DNA from: JABMMZ01 sp044377005
GTDB taxonomy: Bacteria > Bacteroidota > Bacteroidia > NS11-12g > UBA955
Direction of reading: 5' to 3'
Length of the DNA stretch: 52,161 bases
NCBI GenBank assembly: GCA_044377005.1
Contig: JBILJV010000010.1
Location: forward strand, 1-52,161
Numbering within the stretch: the first letter of the stretch is position 1; the number at the start of each line of letters is the position of its first letter. The notes beneath the pieces are model-generated. The model made no database searches. It worked only from the letters and a program-made list of their open reading frames with translations, and was not told where the DNA came from. Of this stretch, positions 25,514 to 33,627 are shown piece by piece. The position numbers and the translations under genes are program-made.

Positions 25514-26743
25514 ATGATATCAAGACAAATTTTCCTTTTATTTTTAATCTTTTTTCTGAATTTTACAGTTAATGCCCAATTCAATGAAGTTAATATCAAC
25601 ATGAGTAAGGGGTTGCAAAGTGGTTTGAAAATTAAATGGCCTAACTTAAATAAAGAAACAGCATTTCAAGGAGTTACTGAAGTATTGTCTGATAAAAATT
25701 CTGCGCTTGTTCCTGTCTTCAATTCTGAAGAAGAGATTTTTTTTACTAACTTGAGTTTACCTTTGGTAAGTAGTTTAAAATGTTCTCTTTATGGCATTTT
25801 TTTAAATCAAGATTCTTCATTTGTAATTTGCGTAGCAACTGAAGAAAAAATGATTAATTCTAATAATTCACTCAAAGAAATGATAGGTGTTCAATCACTT
25901 TGCTTGGAAATAAAAAAACAAATAGAAAAAATCATTAAAATTCAAAATATCGATTCATTAAAATATAAAATCTCTCAATTGGAAGTTCAATACCAAAAAG
26001 TGTCAGATGATATTGATAAATTAAAACGTGTCGTAAAAATAGATAATAAAGACGCTGCTAAAGACGAAAAGTCGGCAATTAAAACAAATGAACAGTCTAA
26101 ATTAACAGTTTCTGAAATTGAACAAACTAAACAAAGTATAGCCATTCAACAAAAAGAAATTAATGAATTTCCAATTAATCAATTGGAAAATGAAAACAAA
26201 TTTAAAAATAGTAATATTTCATCGAACCGAAAAATGATTAAAAAACTTGGTAAATCAAACCGTAAGTTAACCAATAAAATAATAGATGTTCGTACAGAAA
26301 TTGAAGTTAATAAACAGCTGATTACCAATTCGAAAGACAACGTTAAGGAACTTAAGAAATTAAATAAATCTCAATTAAAATACGAAAGTAAAATCAATAA
26401 ATACCAATCGCAAATTGATTTTAATAAACAAAACATTCAATTGAAACGCGTTGAAATAAATAATGACAGTATAGTTGTGAGACGTAATGAAAAGAAAATG
26501 GACGATTTTGATATTAAAGGTCGTCAAAGAGAAGTAAATAAGTTGATTAGCAAGCAACAAGACCTTGAAAATAAGAATCAAAAACAAAAGACCAAAATAG
26601 AAACATCAACTGCAGAAGCTGAATTGAAAAGAAAGGAAGCTGAAGTTGCTCAAGCCCAATCTAATGCTTTAGTTACAAAACAATTAAAGCTTAAAGAAGA
26701 TCTAGAATTACTTAAATCCGAATTGAGATTACTCGAACGTTAG
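25514..26743 (+). CDS. Exported coiled-coil protein of unknown function
   Basis: This 409-residue protein starts at MISRQIFLLFL, with a signal peptide cleaved near VNAQF (about residue 21). A globular-looking first part of about 140 residues is followed by a long, Lys/Asn/Glu/Gln-rich region predicted as coiled coil (from about 145 to the end), with heptad-like strings such as LEVQYQKVSDDIDKLKRVV and LKLKEDLELLKSELRLLE. The Asn and Lys content is high even for this genome. Function unknown; periplasmic or surface-attached by inference. The 3' end overlaps the convergent DUF2400 gene by 4 bases. Confidence 0.75.
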   Translation: MISRQIFLLFLIFFLNFTVNAQFNEVNINMSKGLQSGLKIKWPNLNKETAFQGVTEVLSDKNSALVPVFNSEEEIFFTNLSLPLVSSLKCSLYGIFLNQDSSFVICVATEEKMINSNNSLKEMIGVQSLCLEIKKQIEKIIKIQNIDSLKYKISQLEVQYQKVSDDIDKLKRVVKIDNKDAAKDEKSAIKTNEQSKLTVSEIEQTKQSIAIQQKEINEFPINQLENENKFKNSNISSNRKMIKKLGKSNRKLTNKIIDVRTEIEVNKQLITNSKDNVKELKKLNKSQLKYESKINKYQSQIDFNKQNIQLKRVEINNDSIVVRRNEKKMDDFDIKGRQREVNKLISKQQDLENKNQKQKTKIETSTAEAELKRKEAEVAQAQSNALVTKQLKLKEDLELLKSELRLLER

Positions 26744-27516
26744 TTGACCCCCATTCCAAATAAAGCAAAATCATATTTTACAGGGTCTTTCGGGTCAAAT
26801 TTTTTTAATTTTTCTGTTAAATATACAGCATTTTCCCAACTGGTTTTTTCCTCTTTTAATAAGTTTAGTTTTAATGCCTGCCTGATTACATGTACATCTA
26901 ACGGACAAATTAATTGTGAAGGTTTTATCTGATTCCAAAGGCCAAAATCTATTCCCTTATCATCCTTTCTAACCATCCATCTCAGAAACATATTCAAGCG
27001 TTTACAAGCACTTCCACTGTCAGGATAAGCAATGTGTTTTTTTGTCCGGTTTACAAAATAAGGACTCATTTCAAAACTTTTGCGAAAATGGTTTAGACCA
27101 TTTTTAACATTTGTATCCTTTGGATTTATAGTTTTGGAAAAAGCCTTTTCTAACCCACCTTGATTTAAATACAAATCTTTTAAAAAACCAATAATACTCA
27201 ATAAATCTGTGTCGTTGAATGTTCTGTGTACAAAACCTAAACAAGCTTTTAAATCTATTTCTTGGTGTTGTGTGATGAATTCAAAAGGCTTATTCTCAAA
27301 TATTTCAATTAATTGATGTGCGTTTTTAATTATGGTTGCCCTTTGTCCCCAAGAGAGAATACTTACCAAAAAACCCATTATTTCTATGTCTTCTTTTTGT
27401 GAAAATAAATGAGGAATAGAGATTGGGTCATTGGCAATGAATCCTTTTTGATGATGTCGCTCATAGGCTTCATTTAGAATATTCTCTATAGATTTAGAAG
27501 TTATTTTTGCTCCCAT
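26740..27516 (-). CDS. DUF2400 / TIGR02757 family protein
   Basis: This 258-residue protein has the DUF2400 pattern: NDPISIPHLFSQKEDIEIMGFLVSILSWGQRATIIKNA at the front, CLGFVHRTFNDTD in the middle, and the closing FLRWMVRKDDKGIDFGLW, with LICPLDVHVIRQA and DPVKYDFALFGMGVN. The helix-hairpin-helix-like CPLDVH and DPVKYDFAL blocks resemble the endonuclease III superfamily, so a DNA-related role is possible, but the family is uncharacterised. It follows the CHU_C gene by 1 base. Confidence 0.85.
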   Translation of the reverse strand: MGAKITSKSIENILNEAYERHHQKGFIANDPISIPHLFSQKEDIEIMGFLVSILSWGQRATIIKNAHQLIEIFENKPFEFITQHQEIDLKACLGFVHRTFNDTDLLSIIGFLKDLYLNQGGLEKAFSKTINPKDTNVKNGLNHFRKSFEMSPYFVNRTKKHIAYPDSGSACKRLNMFLRWMVRKDDKGIDFGLWNQIKPSQLICPLDVHVIRQALKLNLLKEEKTSWENAVYLTEKLKKFDPKDPVKYDFALFGMGVN

Positions 27517-27517
27517 T

Positions 27518-29653
27518 TTATCTAATTAACCGAACTACTCCATTCACTTTTTTTGTAAGCTTAGTTGCACTATTGGTGAATTCATAAATGTAATAATAGG
27601 TGCCGTCTGAACATGGTCTAGATATGTCATTATTAATACAACCATTCCAAAATTCTTGCTCAGGATAAGTAAATTCGTAAACGATTTCTCCCCATCTGTT
27701 GAAAATAAATCCTCTTAATTGGTCGTATCCAATCATTTTCACCTCAAAGTAATCATTGATGTCGTCCCCTTTAGAATTTCCATTTTGAAGTTTGAATGGA
27801 GTAAACACATTTGGGATAACTAAATTGTTTGAGTCGCAAGAAATAAAGTTCAATTGAAGTGAGTCTGAATAAACACATTTGTTGGAATCTGTAACCCTTA
27901 CCCAAACTTTTTGACTTGAATTAAGGGTCGTTTTATTTGATGTTGAACCGTTACTCCATAAATAAGTGGCTTTAGGCAAATTGCTAGGTTCAAAAGTGAT
28001 TAATTTCCCTTTGCAAATCACAGTGTCTTTGCCCAATTCAAAATAGGGTTTTTTGTAAATTTCAATGGTTTTAGAAATGGAATCCTCTTTGCAACCGGCA
28101 TTATTGGGGTATTGAATTGCTAATTTTAAAATAAAAGAACCAACTTTATTATATTGTTTGCTTACCGAGTCACCTACAGTACTACTTCCATCGCCAAAAT
28201 TCCAATTGTAAATGGCCAAAGAATCTGAATTGGCTTTGAATGTAAATTGGTATGAACTGTCGCAAGAGGAAAGTTTATTTTCGCTAATGGTTAATTCTGT
28301 TTGATTATTAACAAAGTCACTAGACAATGCTGTTGCATAACTTTCGTCTCTTCCCATTGCATATATATAAGCATGAAATCCATTTTTTGATTGTAAAAAA
28401 TAATTTACACTGGGATTCAAAGACAATGTACCAATCATTTTGCCGCATTTTTCTGTAAAACGAGTGGTGTCTATTCGGGCGCTGTTCAAAGACATTTGCC
28501 ATAATTTCCCTTTTTCTGCAACTATGCCTAAGTAAAACTCGCTAGGGGTGGAAGAATTGTTTGATATATTAGAGGTTGTAGTATAGCTAAACCCAATTTG
28601 AGTGGTGGTTTGATTATCGGGTAACAATGCCATCATACTTGGATTCCCCAAGCTGTTGGGATGACCATTACAACCTCCACTTCTCATTATTTGAGAAACA
28701 GATATTTTCTTGTTTGCTTTAATACAAACAGAATTATTAGATGCTTCTCTTGATTTTAAAACTTCACCTTCATTTAATATTGCTACCAAATTGCCATCCA
28801 CAAAGACACTAGTATTATCTTCAGTGGCAGTAACTTGGTAGTTGTAACCATCTAAATTTCCTACGAATGGGATGGTTGTGTAGTTATTGCTAAGAAATTG
28901 AAGGGGGATAGTTTGGTTGTACAAATGGTCGCAACCTCTGCAAGCGGTGTTGTTATAGTCGACAAAGGAACACATGGCACCTTCAAATACTGCAAACTTT
29001 TTACATCCCACTGTGTTCCATATTTTAGTGCCTGCAAAAGATTGACTGTCTTGCGCTTGTGCTCTATAAATTTGACCTTTATTTAAGGTTATTTGAAACA
29101 AGAGGTTTTTACTCAAACTGGTTTTGGAGTCAGCCGTTGGTAAAATATTGATTCTAACGCCGTCCTCCAAAGCCACTACGGTAAATAAACTGTTGTTAGA
29201 CAGGCCTATAGATTGGTCACCACGAATAGTATTGATATAATAAACGGGGTTATTAGGGATTTTTTCTGTTGGAATAATTGCACTCATGTCCGTGCTATTG
29301 AGTGCATTATTCATAGCTATCAAAGTAATAGGTTCCACAGCAGTAATTAAAATACTTCGACTGGGATTAAAAATTGAGGCGAGGGGAGTGCCACTACTTC
29401 TGAAATAGTTTATTTGAGTATCTCTGCCCCATATATTGAATGTTTCTGTATAAGTCGCGCAGGTAACAGTGACCCTGTTTTTAGGGGTTTTGGAATGAAT
29501 GACAAAGGAGATTTTTTCGAAAGTAAAATAGTTGTCTAAAAAACAAAATCTAAATTCTTTACCGTCATTAAAAACATTAGATTGAGCATTCATTGGATTT
29601 TGAAAAAACCAGAAGCAAAATAATAAGCCAAAAAGATTGTATTTTTTAAGCAA
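27518..29653 (-). CDS. Cell-surface protein with IgGFc-binding-like N-terminus, PKD domain and CHU_C C-terminus
   Basis: This 711-residue protein uses a TTG start and has a signal peptide (about 1-23). Residues about 30-440 resemble the IgGFc-binding protein N-terminal fold of metazoan FCGBP and many bacterial surface proteins (DHLYNQTIPLQFLSNNYTTIPF; SRSILITAVEPITLIAMNN). A PKD-like domain (about 465-545, FKANSDSLAIYNWNFGDGS) follows, and a second Ig-like stretch precedes the C-terminal CHU_C domain (610-711: NVFTP, FNRWGEIVYE, SDGTYYYIYEF). CHU_C marks T9SS-exported proteins of gliding-motility type. It is probably exposed on the outer membrane, with an adhesion-type role by inference. Confidence 0.82.
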   Translation of the reverse strand: MLKKYNLFGLLFCFWFFQNPMNAQSNVFNDGKEFRFCFLDNYFTFEKISFVIHSKTPKNRVTVTCATYTETFNIWGRDTQINYFRSSGTPLASIFNPSRSILITAVEPITLIAMNNALNSTDMSAIIPTEKIPNNPVYYINTIRGDQSIGLSNNSLFTVVALEDGVRINILPTADSKTSLSKNLLFQITLNKGQIYRAQAQDSQSFAGTKIWNTVGCKKFAVFEGAMCSFVDYNNTACRGCDHLYNQTIPLQFLSNNYTTIPFVGNLDGYNYQVTATEDNTSVFVDGNLVAILNEGEVLKSREASNNSVCIKANKKISVSQIMRSGGCNGHPNSLGNPSMMALLPDNQTTTQIGFSYTTTSNISNNSSTPSEFYLGIVAEKGKLWQMSLNSARIDTTRFTEKCGKMIGTLSLNPSVNYFLQSKNGFHAYIYAMGRDESYATALSSDFVNNQTELTISENKLSSCDSSYQFTFKANSDSLAIYNWNFGDGSSTVGDSVSKQYNKVGSFILKLAIQYPNNAGCKEDSISKTIEIYKKPYFELGKDTVICKGKLITFEPSNLPKATYLWSNGSTSNKTTLNSSQKVWVRVTDSNKCVYSDSLQLNFISCDSNNLVIPNVFTPFKLQNGNSKGDDINDYFEVKMIGYDQLRGFIFNRWGEIVYEFTYPEQEFWNGCINNDISRPCSDGTYYYIYEFTNSATKLTKKVNGVVRLIR

Positions 29654-29669
29654 GTTTTTAGAATTTATG

Positions 29670-29677
29670 CAAATATA
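29670..29677 (-). promoter_or_regulatory. Promoter element TATATTTG for the CHU_C gene
   Basis: A perfect TAnnTTTG on the minus strand, 16 bases before the TTG start at 29653. It supports that start. Confidence 0.62.
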
Positions 29678-29690
29678 AGTTTTGACTAAA

Positions 29691-29719
29691 TAGTTTTATC
29701 TTATAATTTATTAACTTTG
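29691..29719 (+). promoter_or_regulatory. Promoter of the M16 peptidase gene (TTTG-N17-TAACTTTG)
   Basis: TTTG at 29691-29694, then 17 bases, then a perfect TAACTTTG at 29712-29719. This is the full two-part consensus of the phylum. The leader to the ATG at 29798 is about 70 bases. Confidence 0.78.
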
Positions 29720-29797
29720 ACGACAAATTAAAGACTAAAGTTGTATTTAGTTTTTAATTTGCCACTTTATTTAATATAAAACAATTAACCAATAAGA

Positions 29798-32656
29798 ATG
29801 AAAAAGATTTATTCAATGAGTATTGCCATCTTGTTTATGGCTACCAATTTTGTACACGCACAGAGTACAGCCACTTTAATAAAAAAGGTGGAAGCACAGC
29901 CCGGAAAGCTTGTCATCCCTTACGAAAAATACCGTTTACCTAACGGATTAACAGTTATTATTAACGAAGATCACAGTGATCCAATCGTGCACGTAGAGGT
30001 TACTTACCATGTTGGTTCAAACAGAGAAACCCCAAGACGAACTGGATTTGCCCACTTTTTTGAACACATGATGTTCCAAGGTTCACAAAACGTTGCAGAC
30101 GAAGAGCATTTTAAAATAGTTCAAGGTTCAGGTGGAGATATGAACGGAACAACTAACCGTGACAGAACTAATTATTTTGAAACAGTTCCCAGTAATATGT
30201 TGGAAACTGCTTTATGGTTAGAGGCTGATAGAATGGGCTTTTTATTACCAGCTTTCACAAACAAGAAATTTGAAACTCAAAGAGCGACTGTAAAAAACGA
30301 AAAAGACCAACGTTATGCGAATGGATATGGTATGTTGCCAGAAATTCAAGACCAAACTATTTATCCGAATGCACATCCATACAGTTGGCAAACAATAGGT
30401 TATGTTGATGATTTAAATGCAGCGGATTCCAATGATTTGAAAAATTTCTTTTTAAAATGGTATGGTCCAAACAACGCTATTTTAGTTATTTCGGGTGATG
30501 TAAATACGCAATCTGCTTTACAAATGGTAGAAAAGTATTTTGGTTCAATAAATAAAGGTGTAGATGTACCTACTTTACCAAAAAAACAAGTAACTTTAGA
30601 AGAAATAAAAATTAAAAATGTTGACAGTAAAGTTCAGTTGCCATTGTCTAGTATTACGTATCCAACAGTTCCTACATTCCACAATGATGAAGCAGCCCTT
30701 GATATTTTAGCTAGTATTTTAAGTGATGGTAAAAATTCTTATTTATACAAACAATTCGTAGACAATGGTAGTGCCTTACAAGCTTCTTGCTCTAACAGCA
30801 CTTTTGAAATTGCGGGTGAATTTAACTTTATGATAGTAACTTATCCTGCTGTAATGGGAGGTTTAAGTGAGAAAGAAATAAGAGATGAATTAGCTAAAGC
30901 TTTATTAGCTTTTGAAGCACAAGGATTTACAGATGAAGATTTAAAAAGAATCAAACAAACTTATACTTCAAGATATTTTGGTATTTTGGAAACAGTTGCT
31001 TCAAAAGCAAGTGTATTAACCTCATACGAAATGTTATTACCTACTCGTGATTTTACAATACAAGATGATATTAACAGATACGAAAAAGTAACAAAAGCGG
31101 ATATCATGAGAGTTTACAATCAATATATCAAAGGCAAAAATTATGCTTGTGTTAATATTATGCCTCATCCAGACTATGTAAACAACAGAAATGCTAAGAT
31201 TAAACCTTACGAAAGTGAAAATCCATATGCAACAGTATCACCTGATAAAACAGCATACCAAGGTTTGGTATACAAACCAAATGTGGATGCACTTGGATTT
31301 GACCGAAGCAAAAGACCAGAAGTTGCACCTGCTAAACCTGCTAGTGTTCCTGAGTTTTTCAAAAACACTTTTGAAAACGGTATACAAATAGTAGGAACAA
31401 AAAGTTCAGAAACACCTAGAGTTTATATCAATATGGACATTAAAGGGGGGCATTTATTTGAAGTAGGTAAAGTGAAAAATGGAACTGCCGTTATGCTTGG
31501 AATGATGATGAACGAAGGTACTACAACCAAAACTGCGTTAGAGGTTGAGAATAAATTGAAAGAATTAGGTAGTGAAATTAACTTTAGCAGTAATGGAAAT
31601 AACATGTCTGCTTATGTAGAATGTTACAAAGATAAAGTGAATGAGACTATGCAAATTTTTGAAGACATGTTCTTTAATCCTTCTTTCAACGATAAAGATT
31701 TTACTACCAATAGAAAAGCATTGTTACAATCGATGGAAAACAATGCTTATGATGAAAACTATTTTGCTAGCAAAAAATTCAATGAGATGTTATATGGTAA
31801 TGATAACCCAATCGGTGTAATGGCATTGTCTGATTACAGTGTTGCAAGTAAAATTACCATTGCTGATTTGAAAAACTATCATTCAAATTTCATGTCACCA
31901 AATTTAACTTCAATAACCATCATTGGAGATATTGATGAAGCAACAGCGCTTCAAAACTTAGCGTTCTTAAAAAAATGGGAAAATAAAAAATTACAAATTC
32001 CATCTTATAACAAATTCCCTGAATTAACTGCACCACAAATTTTGTTAGTTAACCAAGATTATGCAAAACAAACCAACTTAACCATGGGATATAGATCAAT
32101 TCCTTCTGAGTTTTTTGGTGATTACTACAAAGCTTCCATTATGAATTTTGCTTTAGGTGGAGCTTTTAACAGCCGTTTAAACTTAAATATAAGAGAAGAC
32201 AAAGGTTGGACTTATGGAATTCGTTCAGGTTTCCGTTCTCCAAGTATGGGATACCCAAGTTCCTTCATTGTTAGTGCAGGTGTTAAAGCATCAGCTACAG
32301 ATAGTACTATTGTTGAGGTGTTGAAAGAACTAAAAAACTATGCTGCAAATGGTATCACAGATGAAGAGTTAGACTTTACTAAAAAGTCTTTATTAGGAAG
32401 TGATGCATTAAAATACGAAAGTCCAAGTGATAAATTAGGATTTTTGAGCACAATAGTTCAATACAATTTAGATAGAAACTACAATGCTCAAAGAGCTGAA
32501 ATAGTTAAAAATATTACAAAAGAAGAAATTAATGCTTTAGCAAAAAAATTATTGGCTTTAGATAATTTAATCATCATGTGTGTAGGTGATGATTTGAAAA
32601 TTAAAGAAGGCTTAGAAAAATTAGGCTATGGCAAAGTAAAAGTCATGAAAATGTAA
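29798..32656 (+). CDS. Exported M16-family zinc metallopeptidase (two-domain, pitrilysin type)
   Basis: This 952-residue protein has a signal peptide (about 1-21, ending AQS). The first M16 half carries the inverted zinc motif HFFEH at 86-90, with Glu168 (VKNEKDQR) as third ligand about 78 residues later. The second half (from about 515 onward, TFENGIQIVGTKSSETPRVYINMDIKGG) is the inactive partner domain that lacks HxxEH, as is normal for M16 dimers fused in one chain. These peptidases degrade peptides in a closed chamber. The substrate is unknown, and it is probably periplasmic. A hairpin terminator follows 26 bases after the stop. Confidence 0.92.
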   Translation: MKKIYSMSIAILFMATNFVHAQSTATLIKKVEAQPGKLVIPYEKYRLPNGLTVIINEDHSDPIVHVEVTYHVGSNRETPRRTGFAHFFEHMMFQGSQNVADEEHFKIVQGSGGDMNGTTNRDRTNYFETVPSNMLETALWLEADRMGFLLPAFTNKKFETQRATVKNEKDQRYANGYGMLPEIQDQTIYPNAHPYSWQTIGYVDDLNAADSNDLKNFFLKWYGPNNAILVISGDVNTQSALQMVEKYFGSINKGVDVPTLPKKQVTLEEIKIKNVDSKVQLPLSSITYPTVPTFHNDEAALDILASILSDGKNSYLYKQFVDNGSALQASCSNSTFEIAGEFNFMIVTYPAVMGGLSEKEIRDELAKALLAFEAQGFTDEDLKRIKQTYTSRYFGILETVASKASVLTSYEMLLPTRDFTIQDDINRYEKVTKADIMRVYNQYIKGKNYACVNIMPHPDYVNNRNAKIKPYESENPYATVSPDKTAYQGLVYKPNVDALGFDRSKRPEVAPAKPASVPEFFKNTFENGIQIVGTKSSETPRVYINMDIKGGHLFEVGKVKNGTAVMLGMMMNEGTTTKTALEVENKLKELGSEINFSSNGNNMSAYVECYKDKVNETMQIFEDMFFNPSFNDKDFTTNRKALLQSMENNAYDENYFASKKFNEMLYGNDNPIGVMALSDYSVASKITIADLKNYHSNFMSPNLTSITIIGDIDEATALQNLAFLKKWENKKLQIPSYNKFPELTAPQILLVNQDYAKQTNLTMGYRSIPSEFFGDYYKASIMNFALGGAFNSRLNLNIREDKGWTYGIRSGFRSPSMGYPSSFIVSAGVKASATDSTIVEVLKELKNYAANGITDEELDFTKKSLLGSDALKYESPSDKLGFLSTIVQYNLDRNYNAQRAEIVKNITKEEINALAKKLLALDNLIIMCVGDDLKIKEGLEKLGYGKVKVMKM

Positions 32657-32681
32657 GATCGTTTTATTTTGATTTAATTTT

Positions 32682-32715
32682 AAAAAAACCGACATCAATT
32701 GATGTCGGTTTTTTT
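32682..32715 (+). terminator. Terminator after the M16 peptidase
   Basis: A perfect 15-bp stem (seven A + CCGACATC, and GATGTCGG + seven T) with an AATT loop, about 26 bases after the stop codon. Confidence 0.85.
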
Positions 32716-32793
32716 GTTTACGGTTCCATGCAATGAAGAGTGATTGTTTAGTTGTTTCACGCCGTTCAGCGTGATTGTTATTGTTTTTGTTAG

Positions 32794-32813
32794 AGACGCC
32801 ATGCTTGGCGTCT
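32794..32813. repeat. AGACGCCA hairpin repeat
   Basis: A perfect 8-bp inverted repeat (AGACGCCA / TGGCGTCT) around a TGCT loop. A degenerate copy follows at about 33570-33590 (only the TGGCGTCT arm intact) and an enlarged relative at 37321-37352. Confidence 0.7.
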
Positions 32814-32891
32814 GTTAATTAGATAGTCTATAGTCCAATAGTCATTCTGGAAAATTTTGTCCTCAAAATTTATTCAGAATCTCTTAATGTA

Positions 32892-32969
32892 TGTCATACC
32901 GACAGAGGAGTTATCTCGGTGTTCATTGTAAAGCTGTCGAGAAAAGATGTCTCCTTCGTCGACATGACA
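32892..32969. repeat. MITE-like element, copy 1 (78 bp)
   Basis: Bounded by TGTCAT and ATGACA. The terminal inverted repeats match at 15 of 19 positions. The interior includes the palindromic ACCGA/TCGGT segment and AAGCTGTCGAGAAAAGATG. Copy 2 at 33455-33531 shares the same ends and length; single-ended relatives lie in both compound repeats and at about 44775-44812. No target-site duplication was established. Confidence 0.65.
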
Positions 32970-33121
32970 GCAGGGGAGGGCCTCACCTCTAGCCAGGGGA
33001 GCTTGGTATCTTTGTTGGACTCAACTTAAAGGTTATTTTGTCTATGGTTCGAGAGCACTTCGACAAGTTCATTACAAGCACTCACCATGACAAAAATCTA
33101 TTTATAAAATTATAAATCTAT

Positions 33122-33391
33122 AATATTTCTTGGATTTCCAAACGTGCCATTCAATGAGGCTTTTATTTAGCTCTGTAAATAAAAGCCTCATTGTGGCACT
33201 AGCTTTTTCTTTGGGTAGCTTCGCTGCTACTTCGTGGTCTTTCTTTTATGATATGAAAAAAGAAAGTAGAGATATGAAGTAAATGAAAACTATGTTGTAG
33301 AACCGAAATTTATTGAATATAATTAGCCAAGGAGAGTTATCGGTAAGCTGTCGAGAAAAAATGTCTCCCTCGTCGACATGACAGCCGGGGA
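33122..33391. repeat. Compound direct repeat, left copy (A)
   Basis: Three blocks match 36947-37296 in the same order and orientation: 33122-33156 with 36947-36981 (one mismatch in 35), 33162-33213 with 37089-37140, and 33240-33391 with 37145-37296 (about 10 mismatches in 152, no gaps; about 75 consecutive bases identical). The two copies bracket the T9SS cargo gene at 33628-36837. Differences lie in the hairpin left arm and in a short divergent stretch. Confidence 0.85.
33144..33199. repeat. Large hairpin inside repeat copy A
   Basis: An 18-bp perfect stem (33152-33169 with 33176-33193, CAATGAGGC...TTTA) with a 6-base loop, extended by GTGCCA / TGGCAC across a 2-base bulge. In copy B the left inner arm is replaced by unrelated sequence. 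Confidence 0.8.
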
Positions 33392-33406
33392 GGGTCTCAC
33401 CCCTAA

Positions 33407-33427
33407 CCCCTCTCCGAAGGAGAGGGG
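33407..33427. repeat. CCCCTCTCC / GGAGAGGGG hairpin
   Basis: A perfect 9-bp inverted repeat with a GAA loop inside the repeat-rich block. A degenerate relative (CCTCTATATAGGAGAGG) occurs at about 44608-44627. Confidence 0.6.
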
Positions 33428-33454
33428 AACTAAGAATTCGAATATAATTGAATA

Positions 33455-33531
33455 TGTCATACCGACAGAGGAGGTATCTCGGTTCTTATCGAAAGCTATC
33501 GGTAAGAGATGTCTCCCTCGTCGAAATGACA
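33455..33531. repeat. MITE-like element, copy 2 (77 bp)
   Basis: Same TGTCAT...ATGACA ends as copy 1 (32892-32969), with terminal repeats matching at 14 of 19 positions and a similar interior (CGACAGAGGAG, TATCTCGGT, GATGTCTCC, TCGTCGA). Same orientation as copy 1, about 560 bp downstream. Confidence 0.65.
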
Positions 33532-33627
33532 ACAGGGGAATGATTAATGTAAAATAATTGTAAATGGTAGAGAATCCATGCTTGGCGTCTGAAAATCAAA
33601 AATCAAAAATCTTCAATCAAAAATAGT

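Larger units (their letters stand above)
32716..33627. other. Repeat-rich intergenic block A (no gene)
   Basis: About 910 bases without a credible gene between the M16 peptidase and the T9SS cargo gene. It holds two MITE-like elements, an AGACGCCA hairpin and a degenerate copy of it near 33570-33590, a large hairpin, a CCCCTCTCC/GGAGAGGGG hairpin and the left copy of the compound direct repeat. ORFs in this block read straight through the repeats and look spurious. Confidence 0.75.

Noticed and set aside
25514..26743. Coiled-coil protein as an antiphage or secretion component
   Set aside because: Only the coiled coil and signal peptide support it; no partner ATPase, nuclease or secretion gene is adjacent.
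33323..33532. 69-codon minus-strand ORF across the repeats
   Set aside because: It reads straight through MITE-like and hairpin repeats and has no family features; such ORFs arise from this repeat type.
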